DNA of 64,000 bases from Solirubrobacterales bacterium (lineage in GTDB: Bacteria; Actinomycetota; Thermoleophilia; Solirubrobacterales; Solirubrobacteraceae), in NCBI GenBank assembly GCA_026392255.1, contig JAPLCJ010000017.1, positions 169,873-233,872 of the forward strand. The letters run 5' to 3'. The notes below the pieces were generated by a model that saw only the letters and a list, made by a program, of their open reading frames with translations, did not search any database and had not been told where the DNA came from. Shown piece after piece: positions 28,003 to 37,386 of the stretch. Positions within the stretch are counted from its first letter, which is position 1, and every line of letters starts with the position of its first letter. Both the position numbers and the translations under genes were made by a program.

Positions 28003-29108
28003 GTCTGAGGGTTGTCGAGCACGCTGAGCGCAGCGACACTGGGCTGGTTCGTGAAGCCAACGAGGACTCTTTCCTGGTTAGAGCCCCGCTGTTTGTGGTC
28101 GCCGACGGGATGGGCGGTGCGAGCGCCGGCGAGGTTGCCTCTAGGGCGGCGGTTGAGGAGTTTGCGGGGGGTCTTCCGTCAGGCGACGATCCCGAACAGC
28201 AGCTCGCTGCGGTTGTCGCGCGAGCCAACCAGCGGATCAACAGAGAGGCTGCCGCTGATGAGCGCCGCAAGGGGATGGGGACGACCGTTACTGCAGCGCT
28301 AGTTGGCGATGGGACGGTGTCAATTGCGCACGTTGGAGACTCCCGGGCCTATCTCATCCGCGGGGATGCCTTGGCTCAACTGACAAGGGATCACACGCTG
28401 GTAGATGAGCTGGTGCGCCAAGGTCAGCTGACTGAAGCCGAGGCCGCAGAGCACCCCCAGCGATCAATCATTACGCGAGCGCTCGGGCCCGAACCGCACG
28501 TACAGATAGACACGCTCACGCAGGAGGTCGAGGATGGCGATGTTCTGCTGCTCTGCAGCGACGGCCTGACCGGCATGGTGGATGACGCGACGCTCACAAC
28601 CACAGTGTCCGAAGCAGACTCACTTTCCGAGGCAGCCAAGAACTTGATCGCCAAGGCCAACGCAGCTGGGGGACGAGACAACATCACGGTCCTCCTCTTG
28701 AGGATCAGCACTGGGTCGGCGGGCCGCGGCTCCGCTCTGCCAGGAGCAAACAAGACTCAAGTGGGTGGGGCTGCCGCTGAGCCAACCGGTAAGAAGTCGC
28801 GACGTGGGCTTGCTACCGCGGTGGTCATCTCAGGCTTGCTGGCACTGGTCGCCGGAGCTGGCTGGGAAGCTTCTAGGTCTGTCTTTTTCCTCGGGACAGA
28901 CGCGAACGGCACGGTCACTATTTACAGGGGCCTTCCCTACGAGTTGCCGTTGAGCTTGGACCTTTATCAACGGTGGTACACCAGCGGTGTGCCTGCCAGC
29001 GTGCTGACCCCAGCGCAGAAGACCAGACTTTTGGATCACAAGCTGCGAACCAAGCGGGACGCCTCTGATCTGGTCGCAAGCCTTGAACGCGGTGACCTGA
29101 CCAAGTGA
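27999..29108 (+). CDS. PstP-like PP2C-family Ser/Thr phosphatase
   Basis: A 369-residue membrane-bound PPM/PP2C phosphatase that reverses the kinases of this operon. Metal-binding motifs are present: REANEDSFLV (about 18), VVADGMGGASAGEVAS (about 33), HVGDSRAYLI (about 112), LLCSDGLTGMVDD (about 183) and GGRDNITVLLL (about 225). A membrane helix near 270-290 precedes an extracytoplasmic tail of about 80 residues, as in mycobacterial PstP. Start (ATG) and stop both overlap neighbours by 4 nt. Confidence 0.93.
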   Translation: MSLRVVEHAERSDTGLVREANEDSFLVRAPLFVVADGMGGASAGEVASRAAVEEFAGGLPSGDDPEQQLAAVVARANQRINREAAADERRKGMGTTVTAALVGDGTVSIAHVGDSRAYLIRGDALAQLTRDHTLVDELVRQGQLTEAEAAEHPQRSIITRALGPEPHVQIDTLTQEVEDGDVLLLCSDGLTGMVDDATLTTTVSEADSLSEAAKNLIAKANAAGGRDNITVLLLRISTGSAGRGSALPGANKTQVGGAAAEPTGKKSRRGLATAVVISGLLALVAGAGWEASRSVFFLGTDANGTVTIYRGLPYELPLSLDLYQRWYTSGVPASVLTPAQKTRLLDHKLRTKRDASDLVASLERGDLTK

Positions 29109-30406
29109 GCGATCGCAACCGCGAGCTGTTCGCTTTAGTCCCGGCCTCACTCCTCCTAGTGGGCGGATTCGCGGCAGTGTTCATTCAGAACTCGGCCTCG
29201 CAAAGCGGCCTTTCCCTCAGTTACGGAGCTTTGTTTCTAGGGCTCTGCCTGGCTGGCCACGTGGTCGTGCGGATCACGGTGCCTCACGCCGACCCGTACC
29301 TGTTCCCGATTGTTGCTGTCCTAGCGTCACTCGGCCTAGTTGTGATTTACCGAATCAGCCCCGACCTGGCCCGCGCGCAAGCCCAGTGGTTTGTTGTCGC
29401 GCTGATCTTCTTCGCAGGGACGCTGATCTTCCTCCGCGACTATCGCAAGCTTGAGCGCTATCGGTACACAATTGCAGCGGCCTCTCTGGTGCTTCTACTA
29501 CTCCCAAGAGTTCCTGGTCTGGGGCAGCAGGTCAACGGAGCGTTCCTCGGGGTCCGGTTGCCGGGAGGCATCGTCTTCCAGCCGACTGAGTTCGCAAAGA
29601 TTGGAATCGTTGTATTCCTCGCCTCATATCTGAGGGACACAAGGCAGGTCTTGGTTCAAGGTGCCCGTCGGTTCGCCGGCATCACAATCCCGAAGCTCAA
29701 GCATCTGGGACCGCTGCTGTTGATCTGGGGCGCAGCGATGCTGATGTTGATCTTCATTCGCGACCTCGGGTCGTCGCTGATGTTCTTTGGCGGCTTTCTC
29801 GCGGTTCTTTATGTAGCTACGGATCGGCTCAGCTTCCCCCTAATTGGGTTTCTGATGTTCTCCGTCGGCGCGTGGTTTCTTGCCACTCACGTCGGCCACG
29901 TGCACGATCGCGTGGACGCGTGGCTGAATCCATTTGATCCGGCTCTCTATGACCGCCCCGGAGGCAGTTACCAACTTGCCCAATCACTGTTCGCTCAGGC
30001 AGATGGAGGGATTTTGGGTAGAGGGCTAGGCGGCTCGATGGTGACCCTTCCGGGGGGTGGAAATCTTGTGCCGGCGCCGCAAACGGACCTGATCTACTCC
30101 GTGATCACTGATGAGTTGGGCTTGACTGGTGCCTGCGGAGTGATCCTCTGTTATCTGCTCTTTGTTGCCCGGGGCTTCAAGATCGCGACCATCGCGAGGG
30201 ACTCATTCTCAACCCTCCTGGCAGTCGGGCTCACTTCCGTTCTTGCCCTTCAGGTGTTCGTGATTGTCGGTGGGGTCACCCGAGTGATTCCCCTGACGGG
30301 AGTCACGCTTCCCTTCGTCTCATACGGAGGCTCGTCTCTTGTTGCCAACTTCGTTCTTGCCGCTCTCCTTCTGCTCATCTCTGACCGGGCTAGGAGACCA
30401 GCGTGA
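29105..30406 (+). CDS. RodA/FtsW-family peptidoglycan glycosyltransferase (SEDS)
   Basis: A 433-residue SEDS protein with about ten to twelve membrane helices. Typical blocks are FQPTEFAKIGIVVFLASYL (about 160-178), the large-loop region with RDLGSSLMFFGGF (about 219), GGSYQLAQSLFAQADGGILGRGLG (about 285-308), and the C-terminal VTLPFVSYGGSSLVANF. SEDS proteins polymerise lipid II together with a class B PBP, which is the very next gene. Start is GTG 29105 in a GTGA overlap. It probably corresponds to mycobacterial RodA by synteny. Confidence 0.92.
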   Translation: MSDRNRELFALVPASLLLVGGFAAVFIQNSASQSGLSLSYGALFLGLCLAGHVVVRITVPHADPYLFPIVAVLASLGLVVIYRISPDLARAQAQWFVVALIFFAGTLIFLRDYRKLERYRYTIAAASLVLLLLPRVPGLGQQVNGAFLGVRLPGGIVFQPTEFAKIGIVVFLASYLRDTRQVLVQGARRFAGITIPKLKHLGPLLLIWGAAMLMLIFIRDLGSSLMFFGGFLAVLYVATDRLSFPLIGFLMFSVGAWFLATHVGHVHDRVDAWLNPFDPALYDRPGGSYQLAQSLFAQADGGILGRGLGGSMVTLPGGGNLVPAPQTDLIYSVITDELGLTGACGVILCYLLFVARGFKIATIARDSFSTLLAVGLTSVLALQVFVIVGGVTRVIPLTGVTLPFVSYGGSSLVANFVLAALLLLISDRARRPA

Positions 30407-31848
30407 ACAGACCGATCGCCGGCCTGTTTGGCCTCTTTGTGGTTCTGTTCGCCGTGCTTGTTGGGTTCACATCGCGCTGGACTGTGTTCGAGGCCAAAAG
30501 CCTGCGCGACAACCCGCTCAACCGGCGCGTTCTGCTCGAGGAATTGGGAATTGATAGGGGTGTAATCAAGGCTCACGATGGAACGATTTTGGCTAAGTCG
30601 GTCAAGGCAAAGGGCAAGACCTGGAAGCGTGAATACCCAACCGGAAAACTCTTCGCTCAGACCGTGGGCTGGTCCTACCCAGGGCAGGGCATTGCTGACA
30701 CTGGGACCGAGCTCTACCGCAGGGAAGTCCTACTGGGACGGTCCAATTCGATCAGCTCAACGATCGGCAAAATCCAAGGACACAAGAAGAAAGGGGGGTC
30801 CGTCAAGACATGGCTTGACACTGAGGCCCAGAGAGTCGCGCTGCGCGGCCTCGCCGGCCGGGCAGGATCTGTGGTGGCTATGAATCCAAAGACAGGTGCC
30901 GTGCGAGTGATGGCAAGCGTTCCGGACTTCGTGCCTTCACCCGCGAATTTAGCTAGAGCGGCCAAGTCGAGTGGGTCCCCGTTACTCAACCGCGTTACTC
31001 AGGCCCGTTACCCACCCGGTTCCACGTTCAAGGTTGTGACGGCCGTCGCCGCAATCGATAGCGGGCAGTACACCCCTACCTCAACGGTTGACGGTAAGAG
31101 CCCCCAGGTGTTCTCGGGAGTGCCGCTCAACAACGACGACAAGATCAGCTACGACAAAGTTGACCTGACAACCGCATTGACCTTCTCGATCAACACTGCG
31201 TGGGCCAATGTGGCAACCGATCTTGGCCGAGTAACCATGGCCAAGTACATGAGCCGGTTCGGTTTCGACAGCAAGCCCCAGCTCGATTATCCACCAACCC
31301 AGATGGCGGCTTCGGGGGCGCGGATTGACGGCTCAATCGTCCCACCAACCGACGGTAGGGTCGATCTGGCGAGGCTCAGCATTGGACAAGACAAGCTTCT
31401 CGTCACGCCAATTCAGATGATGGAGGTAGCGGCTGCCGTCGCCAACCATGGGGTCTTGATGCAACCTCGAATTGGTGAGGAGCTGATCAACAACGACGGA
31501 CAAATTTCACGCGTGTTGCCGCAGCAGCAGTCAAGAGTCATGAGCGCGTCGACGGCCCTTGCTGTCACCGAGATGATGAAGAAAGTGGTCGAAGAGGGAA
31601 CAGGGACGGCCGCAGCATTGAACGGGGTTGAGGTGGCTGGTAAGACAGGTACAGCCCAAATCGATCCGCTCCAGAACTTGACCCAGCCTTGGTTCATCGC
31701 CTTCGCCCCAGCCAACGATCCCACCATCGCTATTGCAGTAACGGTTGAGCGAAGCTTTGGAGGCTTTGGAGGAACCATCGCGGCTCCGATTGCGCGCGAT
31801 GTGATGGAGGTTCTGCTGCGAAACAGCCTTGGACGGCAGATTCCGTGA
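30403..31848 (+). CDS. class B penicillin-binding protein (PbpA-like transpeptidase)
   Basis: A 481-residue peptidoglycan transpeptidase: one N-terminal membrane helix (about 5-25), a linker/dimerisation region, and the penicillin-binding domain with all three active-site motifs: YPPGSTFK (Ser nucleophile, about residue 207), SIN in FSINTAW (about 264) and KTGTAQ (about 415). Start is GTG 30403 in a GTGA overlap with the SEDS gene, its expected partner. It corresponds to mycobacterial PbpA in gene order. Confidence 0.93.
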   Translation: MNRPIAGLFGLFVVLFAVLVGFTSRWTVFEAKSLRDNPLNRRVLLEELGIDRGVIKAHDGTILAKSVKAKGKTWKREYPTGKLFAQTVGWSYPGQGIADTGTELYRREVLLGRSNSISSTIGKIQGHKKKGGSVKTWLDTEAQRVALRGLAGRAGSVVAMNPKTGAVRVMASVPDFVPSPANLARAAKSSGSPLLNRVTQARYPPGSTFKVVTAVAAIDSGQYTPTSTVDGKSPQVFSGVPLNNDDKISYDKVDLTTALTFSINTAWANVATDLGRVTMAKYMSRFGFDSKPQLDYPPTQMAASGARIDGSIVPPTDGRVDLARLSIGQDKLLVTPIQMMEVAAAVANHGVLMQPRIGEELINNDGQISRVLPQQQSRVMSASTALAVTEMMKKVVEEGTGTAAALNGVEVAGKTGTAQIDPLQNLTQPWFIAFAPANDPTIAIAVTVERSFGGFGGTIAAPIARDVMEVLLRNSLGRQIP

Positions 31849-31860
31849 CAATAAGCCGTC

Positions 31861-33762
31861 ATGCCTGAACTAACAGAGGGAACAGTTGTCGGTGACCGCT
31901 ACACGGTTGTCTCACGCCTTGGCTCAGGCGGCATGGCGGATGTCTATCTTGCCAACGACTCTGAACTTGGCCGCAAGGTTGCGCTAAAGGTCCTGCACCG
32001 CCGTTTTGCCAGCGATCCTGAATTTGTCGCACGCTTCCGGCTTGAGGCTGAAGCAGCCGCTGGCCTCCAGCACCCCAATGTTGTTTCTGTCTACGACCGC
32101 GGTGATTGGGAAGGCACTTCCTACATCGCGATGGAGTACCTCCCAGGCAGAACCCTTAAGGAGCTAATTCGAGAGGAGGCCCCGCTCGCTCCCCAGCGGG
32201 CAGTTCACCTTGGAATCCAAATTGCAAGGGCAGCCCAGTTCGCTCACGCTGGAAGCATTGTCCACAGGGATCTGAAGCCACAGAATGTGATGGTTTCGTC
32301 AGAGGATCGCGCGACTGTGACCGATTTTGGCATTGCCCGCGCCGGCGCATCAGGGGTAACCGAAGTCGGGTCAATTATGGGTACGGCGCATTACATCTCC
32401 CCCGAGCAGGCTCAGGGGCAGGAGGCTGGTCCGGCCGCCGACATCTACTCAATCGGAATCGTCCTTTACGAAATGCTCACCGGACAGGTTCCCTTTGACG
32501 CTGAGTCGCCGGTAGCTATTGCCCTCAAACAGGTGACTGCCGAGGCTCCCGCACCAAGCGCTCTCGTCCCAACTGTTCCGGCTGATCTCGATGCCGTTGT
32601 CCTGTGGGCTTTGCGCAAGAACGCCGCTGAACGGCCGGCTGACGCCGGGGAGCTAATCAAGGCCCTTGACCAAGTTGGCGAAAGGCTGCGTGCGGAGGGA
32701 GATGCCTCAGCCACCGTTGCCTTCACCGGAGCGCCAGCCACCCAAGTCAGCCCATCCGTCCCGGTGGGAGCCCCTGCCGATGGTTTGATCGCCGGTGCTG
32801 CCTTGGGAGCCAGACGGGAGCGAAAGCAGGATTCAGCAAACCGCAGTGCTGCTGCGCCACCTCAGGAGACTGAAGATGGCGCTCAACGCAAGTGGCTGAT
32901 AGCCGGTGGAGTGGCAGCAGCGCTGACGATCGCGCTTGGCTTCGCCGCAATGCTTGGTGCGTTTGATGGTGCGCCACAGAGGACAATGCCCCTAGTTGTG
33001 GGTCTGGAGCTTCAGATAGCAACGACCAACATTGCTAATCAGGGCTTTACCGAAGCTCCAACGATCCAGCGGGTTCAGAGCAGTAAGCCCAAGGACCAGG
33101 TGATCAAGCAGAATCCTCTTGCAGGCGACCGGGCAGCGGCTGACCAGAAGATCACCTTGACGGTCTCGGACGGTCCGGGGACTGTTCAGATTCCAACTGT
33201 CGCGGACCTTCCGGCCGCGGACGCTAAACGCACTCTGGAGAAGCTTGGATTCAAGGTTGCTGTCAAGGAGAAGGCGAGCACCGATGTAAAGAAGGGCAAT
33301 GCGATCTCAACTGATCCAGCGGCCGGGCTCTCGATTTTGAAGGGAAGTCAAATCACCCTCTTCGTCTCGTCCGGGGTTGACCAAGTTGTCGTGCAGTCCG
33401 TGATTGGACAGCTGTTTGGTGACGCCCGAAGTTCGCTTCAGGCGCAAGGATTTGTCGTGCCAGCTGCTCAAACACAGGTTTCCAGCCAGCCGCCCGGCAC
33501 CGTTCTCTCCCAGTCCCCAGAAGGCGGCACTAAGGCAGACAAGGGAAGCATTGTTGTCTTGACGGTCTCGGCCCCTTGGGTGACTGTTCCGGATGTCACG
33601 GGCATGAGCCAGGCGGCTGCAACCTCGGCGCTGCAAGCCGAGGGCTTCAAAGTCACGGTCACAGGAACACCTGGCCCCACCGCAACGGTTCTAAGTCAAA
33701 GTCCTTCGGCATCGTCTGATGTTCCGAAGGGCTCCACGGTGACCATTACTCTCGGTCCGTGA
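31861..33762 (+). CDS. pknB: PknB-like Ser/Thr kinase with four PASTA domains
   Basis: A 633-residue receptor kinase. The kinase domain (about 12-275) has LGSGGMADVYLAND, VALKVL, IVHRDLKPQNVMV, TDFGIARAGASG and YISPEQAQG. A membrane helix lies near 344-364, and four extracellular PASTA repeats (about 375-633) end in GSTVTITLGP. PASTA domains of this family bind muropeptides and lipid II, so this is likely the sensor coordinating wall synthesis with the SEDS/PBP pair upstream and ddl downstream. ATG 31861 lies 12 bp after the PBP stop; the stop overlaps ddl by 4 nt. Confidence 0.95.
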   Translation: MPELTEGTVVGDRYTVVSRLGSGGMADVYLANDSELGRKVALKVLHRRFASDPEFVARFRLEAEAAAGLQHPNVVSVYDRGDWEGTSYIAMEYLPGRTLKELIREEAPLAPQRAVHLGIQIARAAQFAHAGSIVHRDLKPQNVMVSSEDRATVTDFGIARAGASGVTEVGSIMGTAHYISPEQAQGQEAGPAADIYSIGIVLYEMLTGQVPFDAESPVAIALKQVTAEAPAPSALVPTVPADLDAVVLWALRKNAAERPADAGELIKALDQVGERLRAEGDASATVAFTGAPATQVSPSVPVGAPADGLIAGAALGARRERKQDSANRSAAAPPQETEDGAQRKWLIAGGVAAALTIALGFAAMLGAFDGAPQRTMPLVVGLELQIATTNIANQGFTEAPTIQRVQSSKPKDQVIKQNPLAGDRAAADQKITLTVSDGPGTVQIPTVADLPAADAKRTLEKLGFKVAVKEKASTDVKKGNAISTDPAAGLSILKGSQITLFVSSGVDQVVVQSVIGQLFGDARSSLQAQGFVVPAAQTQVSSQPPGTVLSQSPEGGTKADKGSIVVLTVSAPWVTVPDVTGMSQAAATSALQAEGFKVTVTGTPGPTATVLSQSPSASSDVPKGSTVTITLGP

Positions 33763-34793
33763 GCCTGACTTCTCTCTCCGTCGCAGTTCTTGCCGGTGGC
33801 CGTTCCTCTGAGCGCGAGGTTTCCCTTAAGTCGGGGGCATCAGTGGTGGCTGGTTTGACCGAAGCTGGGTACCTGCCCAAGCTGATCGAGATTTCAAAGG
33901 AGGGGCATTGGACGCTTGACGGCGCTCCTGTTGCACTCTCTCCGGGTCAGGGGCTTGGGGACTTCGACATCGCTTTCCCGGTTGTGCACGGTCCTTTCGG
34001 AGAGGACGGCACACTCCAAGGGTTGCTGGAGTCAATTCGGATGCCCTATGTGGGCTCAGGGGTTGCGGCATCGGCGATTGTGCTGGACAAGATTCTTGCC
34101 AAGCAACGGCTAGAGCAAGAGGGCATTCCACAGGTGGATTATGTGGGCTTCACTGAGGCTGACTGGCTGTCTGCCAAGGATGCGGTACTTGCCGCAGCCA
34201 GATGCTTGGGATCGCCGGTCTGGGTCAAGCCAGCGCGACTCGGTTCCTCGGTTGGGATTTCGCGCGTGGACGACCCGGCCTCCGAGGGCCTTGTGGACGC
34301 TATAACCACCGCGCTCACGCACGATCCCCGTGTGATCATCGAGGCGTCCTGTCCTGGCCGCGAAATTGAGGTCTCGGTGATTGAGAAGATTGGCGAGGAC
34401 GGAGCAAGGACGCTCACGACCTCGTCGGCCGGTGAGATTCTTTTGCCCGACGCGGCAGAAGGCGAATGGTATGACTACGACCGCAAATACAAGCCGGGAG
34501 GTATGGAGCTCGCTGTGCCTGCCAATCTCACTCTGGCTCAGGCAACTGCGGTAGGAGAGACAGCGCGCCTAGCGTTTGAGCGACTTGGCTGTGAGGGATA
34601 TGCCCGAGTCGACACCTTTGTAGATGGGGATCAGGTCCTGATTAACGAGGTCAACACGTCACCAGGCTTCACAGAGACGAGCGTCTTCTCCAGGCTGTTC
34701 GGCGCGGATGGCGTCACCTACCCGGATCTGCTCAGTGAGTTGGTCAACAGCGCATTGGATCGTCATGCCCGCAGCGCCCGCTTCACCTTCTAG
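33759..34793 (+). CDS. ddl: D-alanine--D-alanine ligase
   Basis: A 344-residue canonical Ddl that makes the D-Ala-D-Ala end of the peptidoglycan stem peptide. Motifs: VLAGGRSSEREVSLKSG, PVVHGPFGEDGTLQGLLE (about 73), KPARLGSSVGIS (about 157), CPGREIEVSVIE (about 200) and the metal-binding LINEVNTSPGFTETSV (about 297) with Asn in place. Start is GTG 33759. Its presence at the end of the kinase operon ties precursor supply to PknB. The stop overlaps the convergent kinase stop by 4 nt. Compare the atypical paralogue at 5542. Confidence 0.95.
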   Translation: MSLTSLSVAVLAGGRSSEREVSLKSGASVVAGLTEAGYLPKLIEISKEGHWTLDGAPVALSPGQGLGDFDIAFPVVHGPFGEDGTLQGLLESIRMPYVGSGVAASAIVLDKILAKQRLEQEGIPQVDYVGFTEADWLSAKDAVLAAARCLGSPVWVKPARLGSSVGISRVDDPASEGLVDAITTALTHDPRVIIEASCPGREIEVSVIEKIGEDGARTLTTSSAGEILLPDAAEGEWYDYDRKYKPGGMELAVPANLTLAQATAVGETARLAFERLGCEGYARVDTFVDGDQVLINEVNTSPGFTETSVFSRLFGADGVTYPDLLSELVNSALDRHARSARFTF

Positions 34794-36307
34794 CGGAAGA
34801 GCTTGACCTCGCTGAGGCGAACCTGTTCCTGATTAGGAGCAAGGGCGGTAATCCAGATCAGATACCAGCGCTGCCCTTCGCGGGGCGCAGCTAGGCGGAT
34901 CACGTCATCGCGGGTGACGGGCGCGGGCGGGCTGAGCCTCGTCCACCCAGCAGGAGGATCAGAGGGCAACGAGTCTCCTGTCGAACTTCCAGCGACGGGG
35001 AGCTGTGTTGGAGCTGACCAGACGGACGCGATGAACCCGGGTGTTGTCGTCCTGATGCCAACCCCAGTGGCGATCACGCTGGGTGCGGCGTCAAGCGCAA
35101 CCCCTACGCCCGCCTTTCCGAGATTGCCACCGCCGTATGTCTCGGAAGTCCAAGCTGTGTTGGTGGAACCGTCGAGCATCAGGACTCCCTGCCCGTCGTG
35201 TTCACCGTCGGTTCCGAACGGGTCATACGGGTGCGCTGCGGTGGAGGCAAGCGATACTTGAGTGAGTCCCGATGGGGTGCCGCCGCGCACACCAATCCCT
35301 CGGTGAATGCCGGTCCAGGCCAGCAGACCGACGGCCACCACCATCGTCAGTAGCGCCCCGGCCCAGAGCAGCCGGCCGCGGGGACTGCCCACTCCGAGGT
35401 GTGCCTTGCGCCGGGTTTCGAGCGGGAGACTCTTCAAGACGCTTGTCGCTTCGCCGGGGGCCATGCCGGAACGGGAGGCCTCTAGCGCTAAGGCATCCTC
35501 CAGATCAGCGCCGAGGGTTTCGAACGATGAATACCGCGCTGATGCCTCTTTGGCCGTGGCTTTGTCGAGGATCGCTGCCACGGTGGCTGATACCTCCGGC
35601 CGCATCGACCGAACGTCTGGCATGGGATCACGCACGTGGCACATAGCTACCGCAACTGGGCTTTCGGCCGAAAACGGAACCTCGCCCGTCAACATCTCAA
35701 ACAGCACGACTCCAAGTGAGTAGATGTCTGACTCCTTACCGACTGATTCACCAAGGGCCTGCTCTGGTGAGACGTAGTCAGTGGTGCCAATCACTCGGCC
35801 GTCGGCGGTTAGCCCATCTTCGTCCATTGAGCGTGCAATTCCAAAGTCCGTGACCTTAGCCCGGCCCTCAGTGTCGAGTAGAACGTTCTGTGGCTTGACA
35901 TCTCTGTGCACGATGCCGGCTCGATGAACGGCCGTCAGGCCTCGCGAGATCTCAATGGCGTAGGCGATCGCCTCAGAGACATCAAGTCTCCCGTTGCGTC
36001 GAATCCTGTCTTTAAGGGTTTCACCGTCAACGTACTCAAGGACTATGTATGGGAGGCCCTGATCCTCACCAGCATCGATGACTCCAACTAGGTGTGGATC
36101 ACTCAGAGAGGCGACCGACCGAGCTTCTCGCCGGAAGCGCTCAAGGTGATCAGCGTCGGCAGCGGTACTGCGGTGCATCAACTTGACTGCAACCGGCCTT
36201 CGGAGCTTCTCGTCGAGTGCGCGGTGGACGGTCGACATACCTCCCGAGCCGACTTGGGTTTCAAGTCGGTAGCGCCCGCCAATTAGTGTGCCGTCAAGCT
36301 GCGACAC
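34790..36307 (-). CDS. Ser/Thr kinase with extracellular discoidin-like domain
   Basis: A 505-residue kinase. The N-terminal kinase domain (about 12-275) is intact: VGSGGMSTVHRALD, VAVKLMH, IVHRDVKPQNVLL, VTDFGIARSMDEDGL and YVSPEQALG. One membrane helix (about 310-332) leads to an extracytoplasmic domain of about 170 residues with a D-G-S-x-x-T-A-W motif (LDGSTNTAWTSE), which I read as an F5/8C (discoidin / CBM32-like) fold that could bind glycans. Mycobacterial MviN carries a similar domain next to its pseudokinase. Start is GTG 36307, 8 bp after purM; it ends the DedA-uppP-purM operon. Confidence 0.88.
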   Translation of the reverse strand: MSQLDGTLIGGRYRLETQVGSGGMSTVHRALDEKLRRPVAVKLMHRSTAADADHLERFRREARSVASLSDPHLVGVIDAGEDQGLPYIVLEYVDGETLKDRIRRNGRLDVSEAIAYAIEISRGLTAVHRAGIVHRDVKPQNVLLDTEGRAKVTDFGIARSMDEDGLTADGRVIGTTDYVSPEQALGESVGKESDIYSLGVVLFEMLTGEVPFSAESPVAVAMCHVRDPMPDVRSMRPEVSATVAAILDKATAKEASARYSSFETLGADLEDALALEASRSGMAPGEATSVLKSLPLETRRKAHLGVGSPRGRLLWAGALLTMVVAVGLLAWTGIHRGIGVRGGTPSGLTQVSLASTAAHPYDPFGTDGEHDGQGVLMLDGSTNTAWTSETYGGGNLGKAGVGVALDAAPSVIATGVGIRTTTPGFIASVWSAPTQLPVAGSSTGDSLPSDPPAGWTRLSPPAPVTRDDVIRLAAPREGQRWYLIWITALAPNQEQVRLSEVKLFR

Positions 36308-36315
36308 GGGGTGGC

Positions 36316-37386
36316 TCAGCTACCCCGCAGTCCCGTCTCGTCGCCGACAATTCCCAGACTTGGAACAGTGACGATGCCAGCCTCAGAGGTGACTTCACCA
36401 ATCACACGGGTCCCTGGGTGGTGCTTTTCGAAAATGGCAATGGCCTCGTCAGCTTGTTCGGCGGCGATCGTCACCGCGAACCCGCATCCCATGTTGAAGA
36501 CCTCATACATCTCGTGTACGGGCACGGCACCTCGTTCAGCGATCAGCCCATAGACAGGCTGTGGTTCAAGAGGGCTATCAATTCTGTAACCAATGTCGGT
36601 GCCAAGGCGCAGCAGGTTGAGTAGTCCCCCACCGGTCAGGTGGAAAAGGCCTGTTGGGGCAAGGTCGGAGCGGAGCAGGTCCAGTGCAGCGCGAACGTAG
36701 ATGGCGGTTGGCACGAGGAGCGCCTCGGCCAGGCTGGGGCCACCAAGCGCTTCGGGCCGTTCGTGTGGATCGCCGCCCTCAAGGAGGGCCTTGCGCGCAA
36801 GGGTGAGTCCATTCGAATGAACGCCACTCGACGGAACGCCGATCAGCACTTGCCCTGACTTGATCTGCGACCCATCGATGATCTTGTTCAGGTCAACAGT
36901 TCCTACGGCGGCAGCGCAGAGATCGAAACCCTCTGGGGAGGGATGGCCGCGAATAAGTTCGGGGATCTGAGCGAGTTCGCCACCTGGGATCTCAACGCCG
37001 GCAAGCTCCGCTCCGCGCCGCAAACCTTCCGCAATCGCACCCAGACGTTCTGGGTCGGATTCCTCGACGGCCAGATAGTCCACCAGAGCGATCGGTTCGG
37101 CACCCACGCAGACGAGGTCGTTGACATTCATGGCGACGCAGTCAATCCCGACGCTGTCAAGCATTCCAAGCTGTTCCGCAACAACCAGCTTCGATCCGAC
37201 ACCGTCAGTACAGATGGCCAGCCCAAGTGTGTCGGTTAGCTTCAGTACAGCGGCAAAGTGGCCGGGGAGCGGAACTACGCGTGAAGGTGAGCCCGTGTTG
37301 ATGCGCGCGAGGACGGAGACGATCGCCGCAACACCGGCATCGGCGTCACGGACATTGACCCCAGCATCTGAATAGGCGTCGCTCAT
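36316..37386 (-). CDS. purM: phosphoribosylformylglycinamidine cyclo-ligase (AIR synthetase)
   Basis: A 356-residue AIR synthetase, the fifth step of de novo purine synthesis. Recognisable are MSDAYSDAGVNVRDAD, the GVGSKLVVAEQ segment (about 62), MNVNDLVCVGAEPIALVDYLAV (about 84-105), a GGELAQIP variant of the usual GGETAEMP, and GVPSSGVHSNGLTLARK (about 182). It is not with other pur genes but coupled to uppP by a 4-nt ATGA overlap and followed by the kinase, an odd placement. Confidence 0.95.
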   Translation of the reverse strand: MSDAYSDAGVNVRDADAGVAAIVSVLARINTGSPSRVVPLPGHFAAVLKLTDTLGLAICTDGVGSKLVVAEQLGMLDSVGIDCVAMNVNDLVCVGAEPIALVDYLAVEESDPERLGAIAEGLRRGAELAGVEIPGGELAQIPELIRGHPSPEGFDLCAAAVGTVDLNKIIDGSQIKSGQVLIGVPSSGVHSNGLTLARKALLEGGDPHERPEALGGPSLAEALLVPTAIYVRAALDLLRSDLAPTGLFHLTGGGLLNLLRLGTDIGYRIDSPLEPQPVYGLIAERGAVPVHEMYEVFNMGCGFAVTIAAEQADEAIAIFEKHHPGTRVIGEVTSEAGIVTVPSLGIVGDETGLRGS

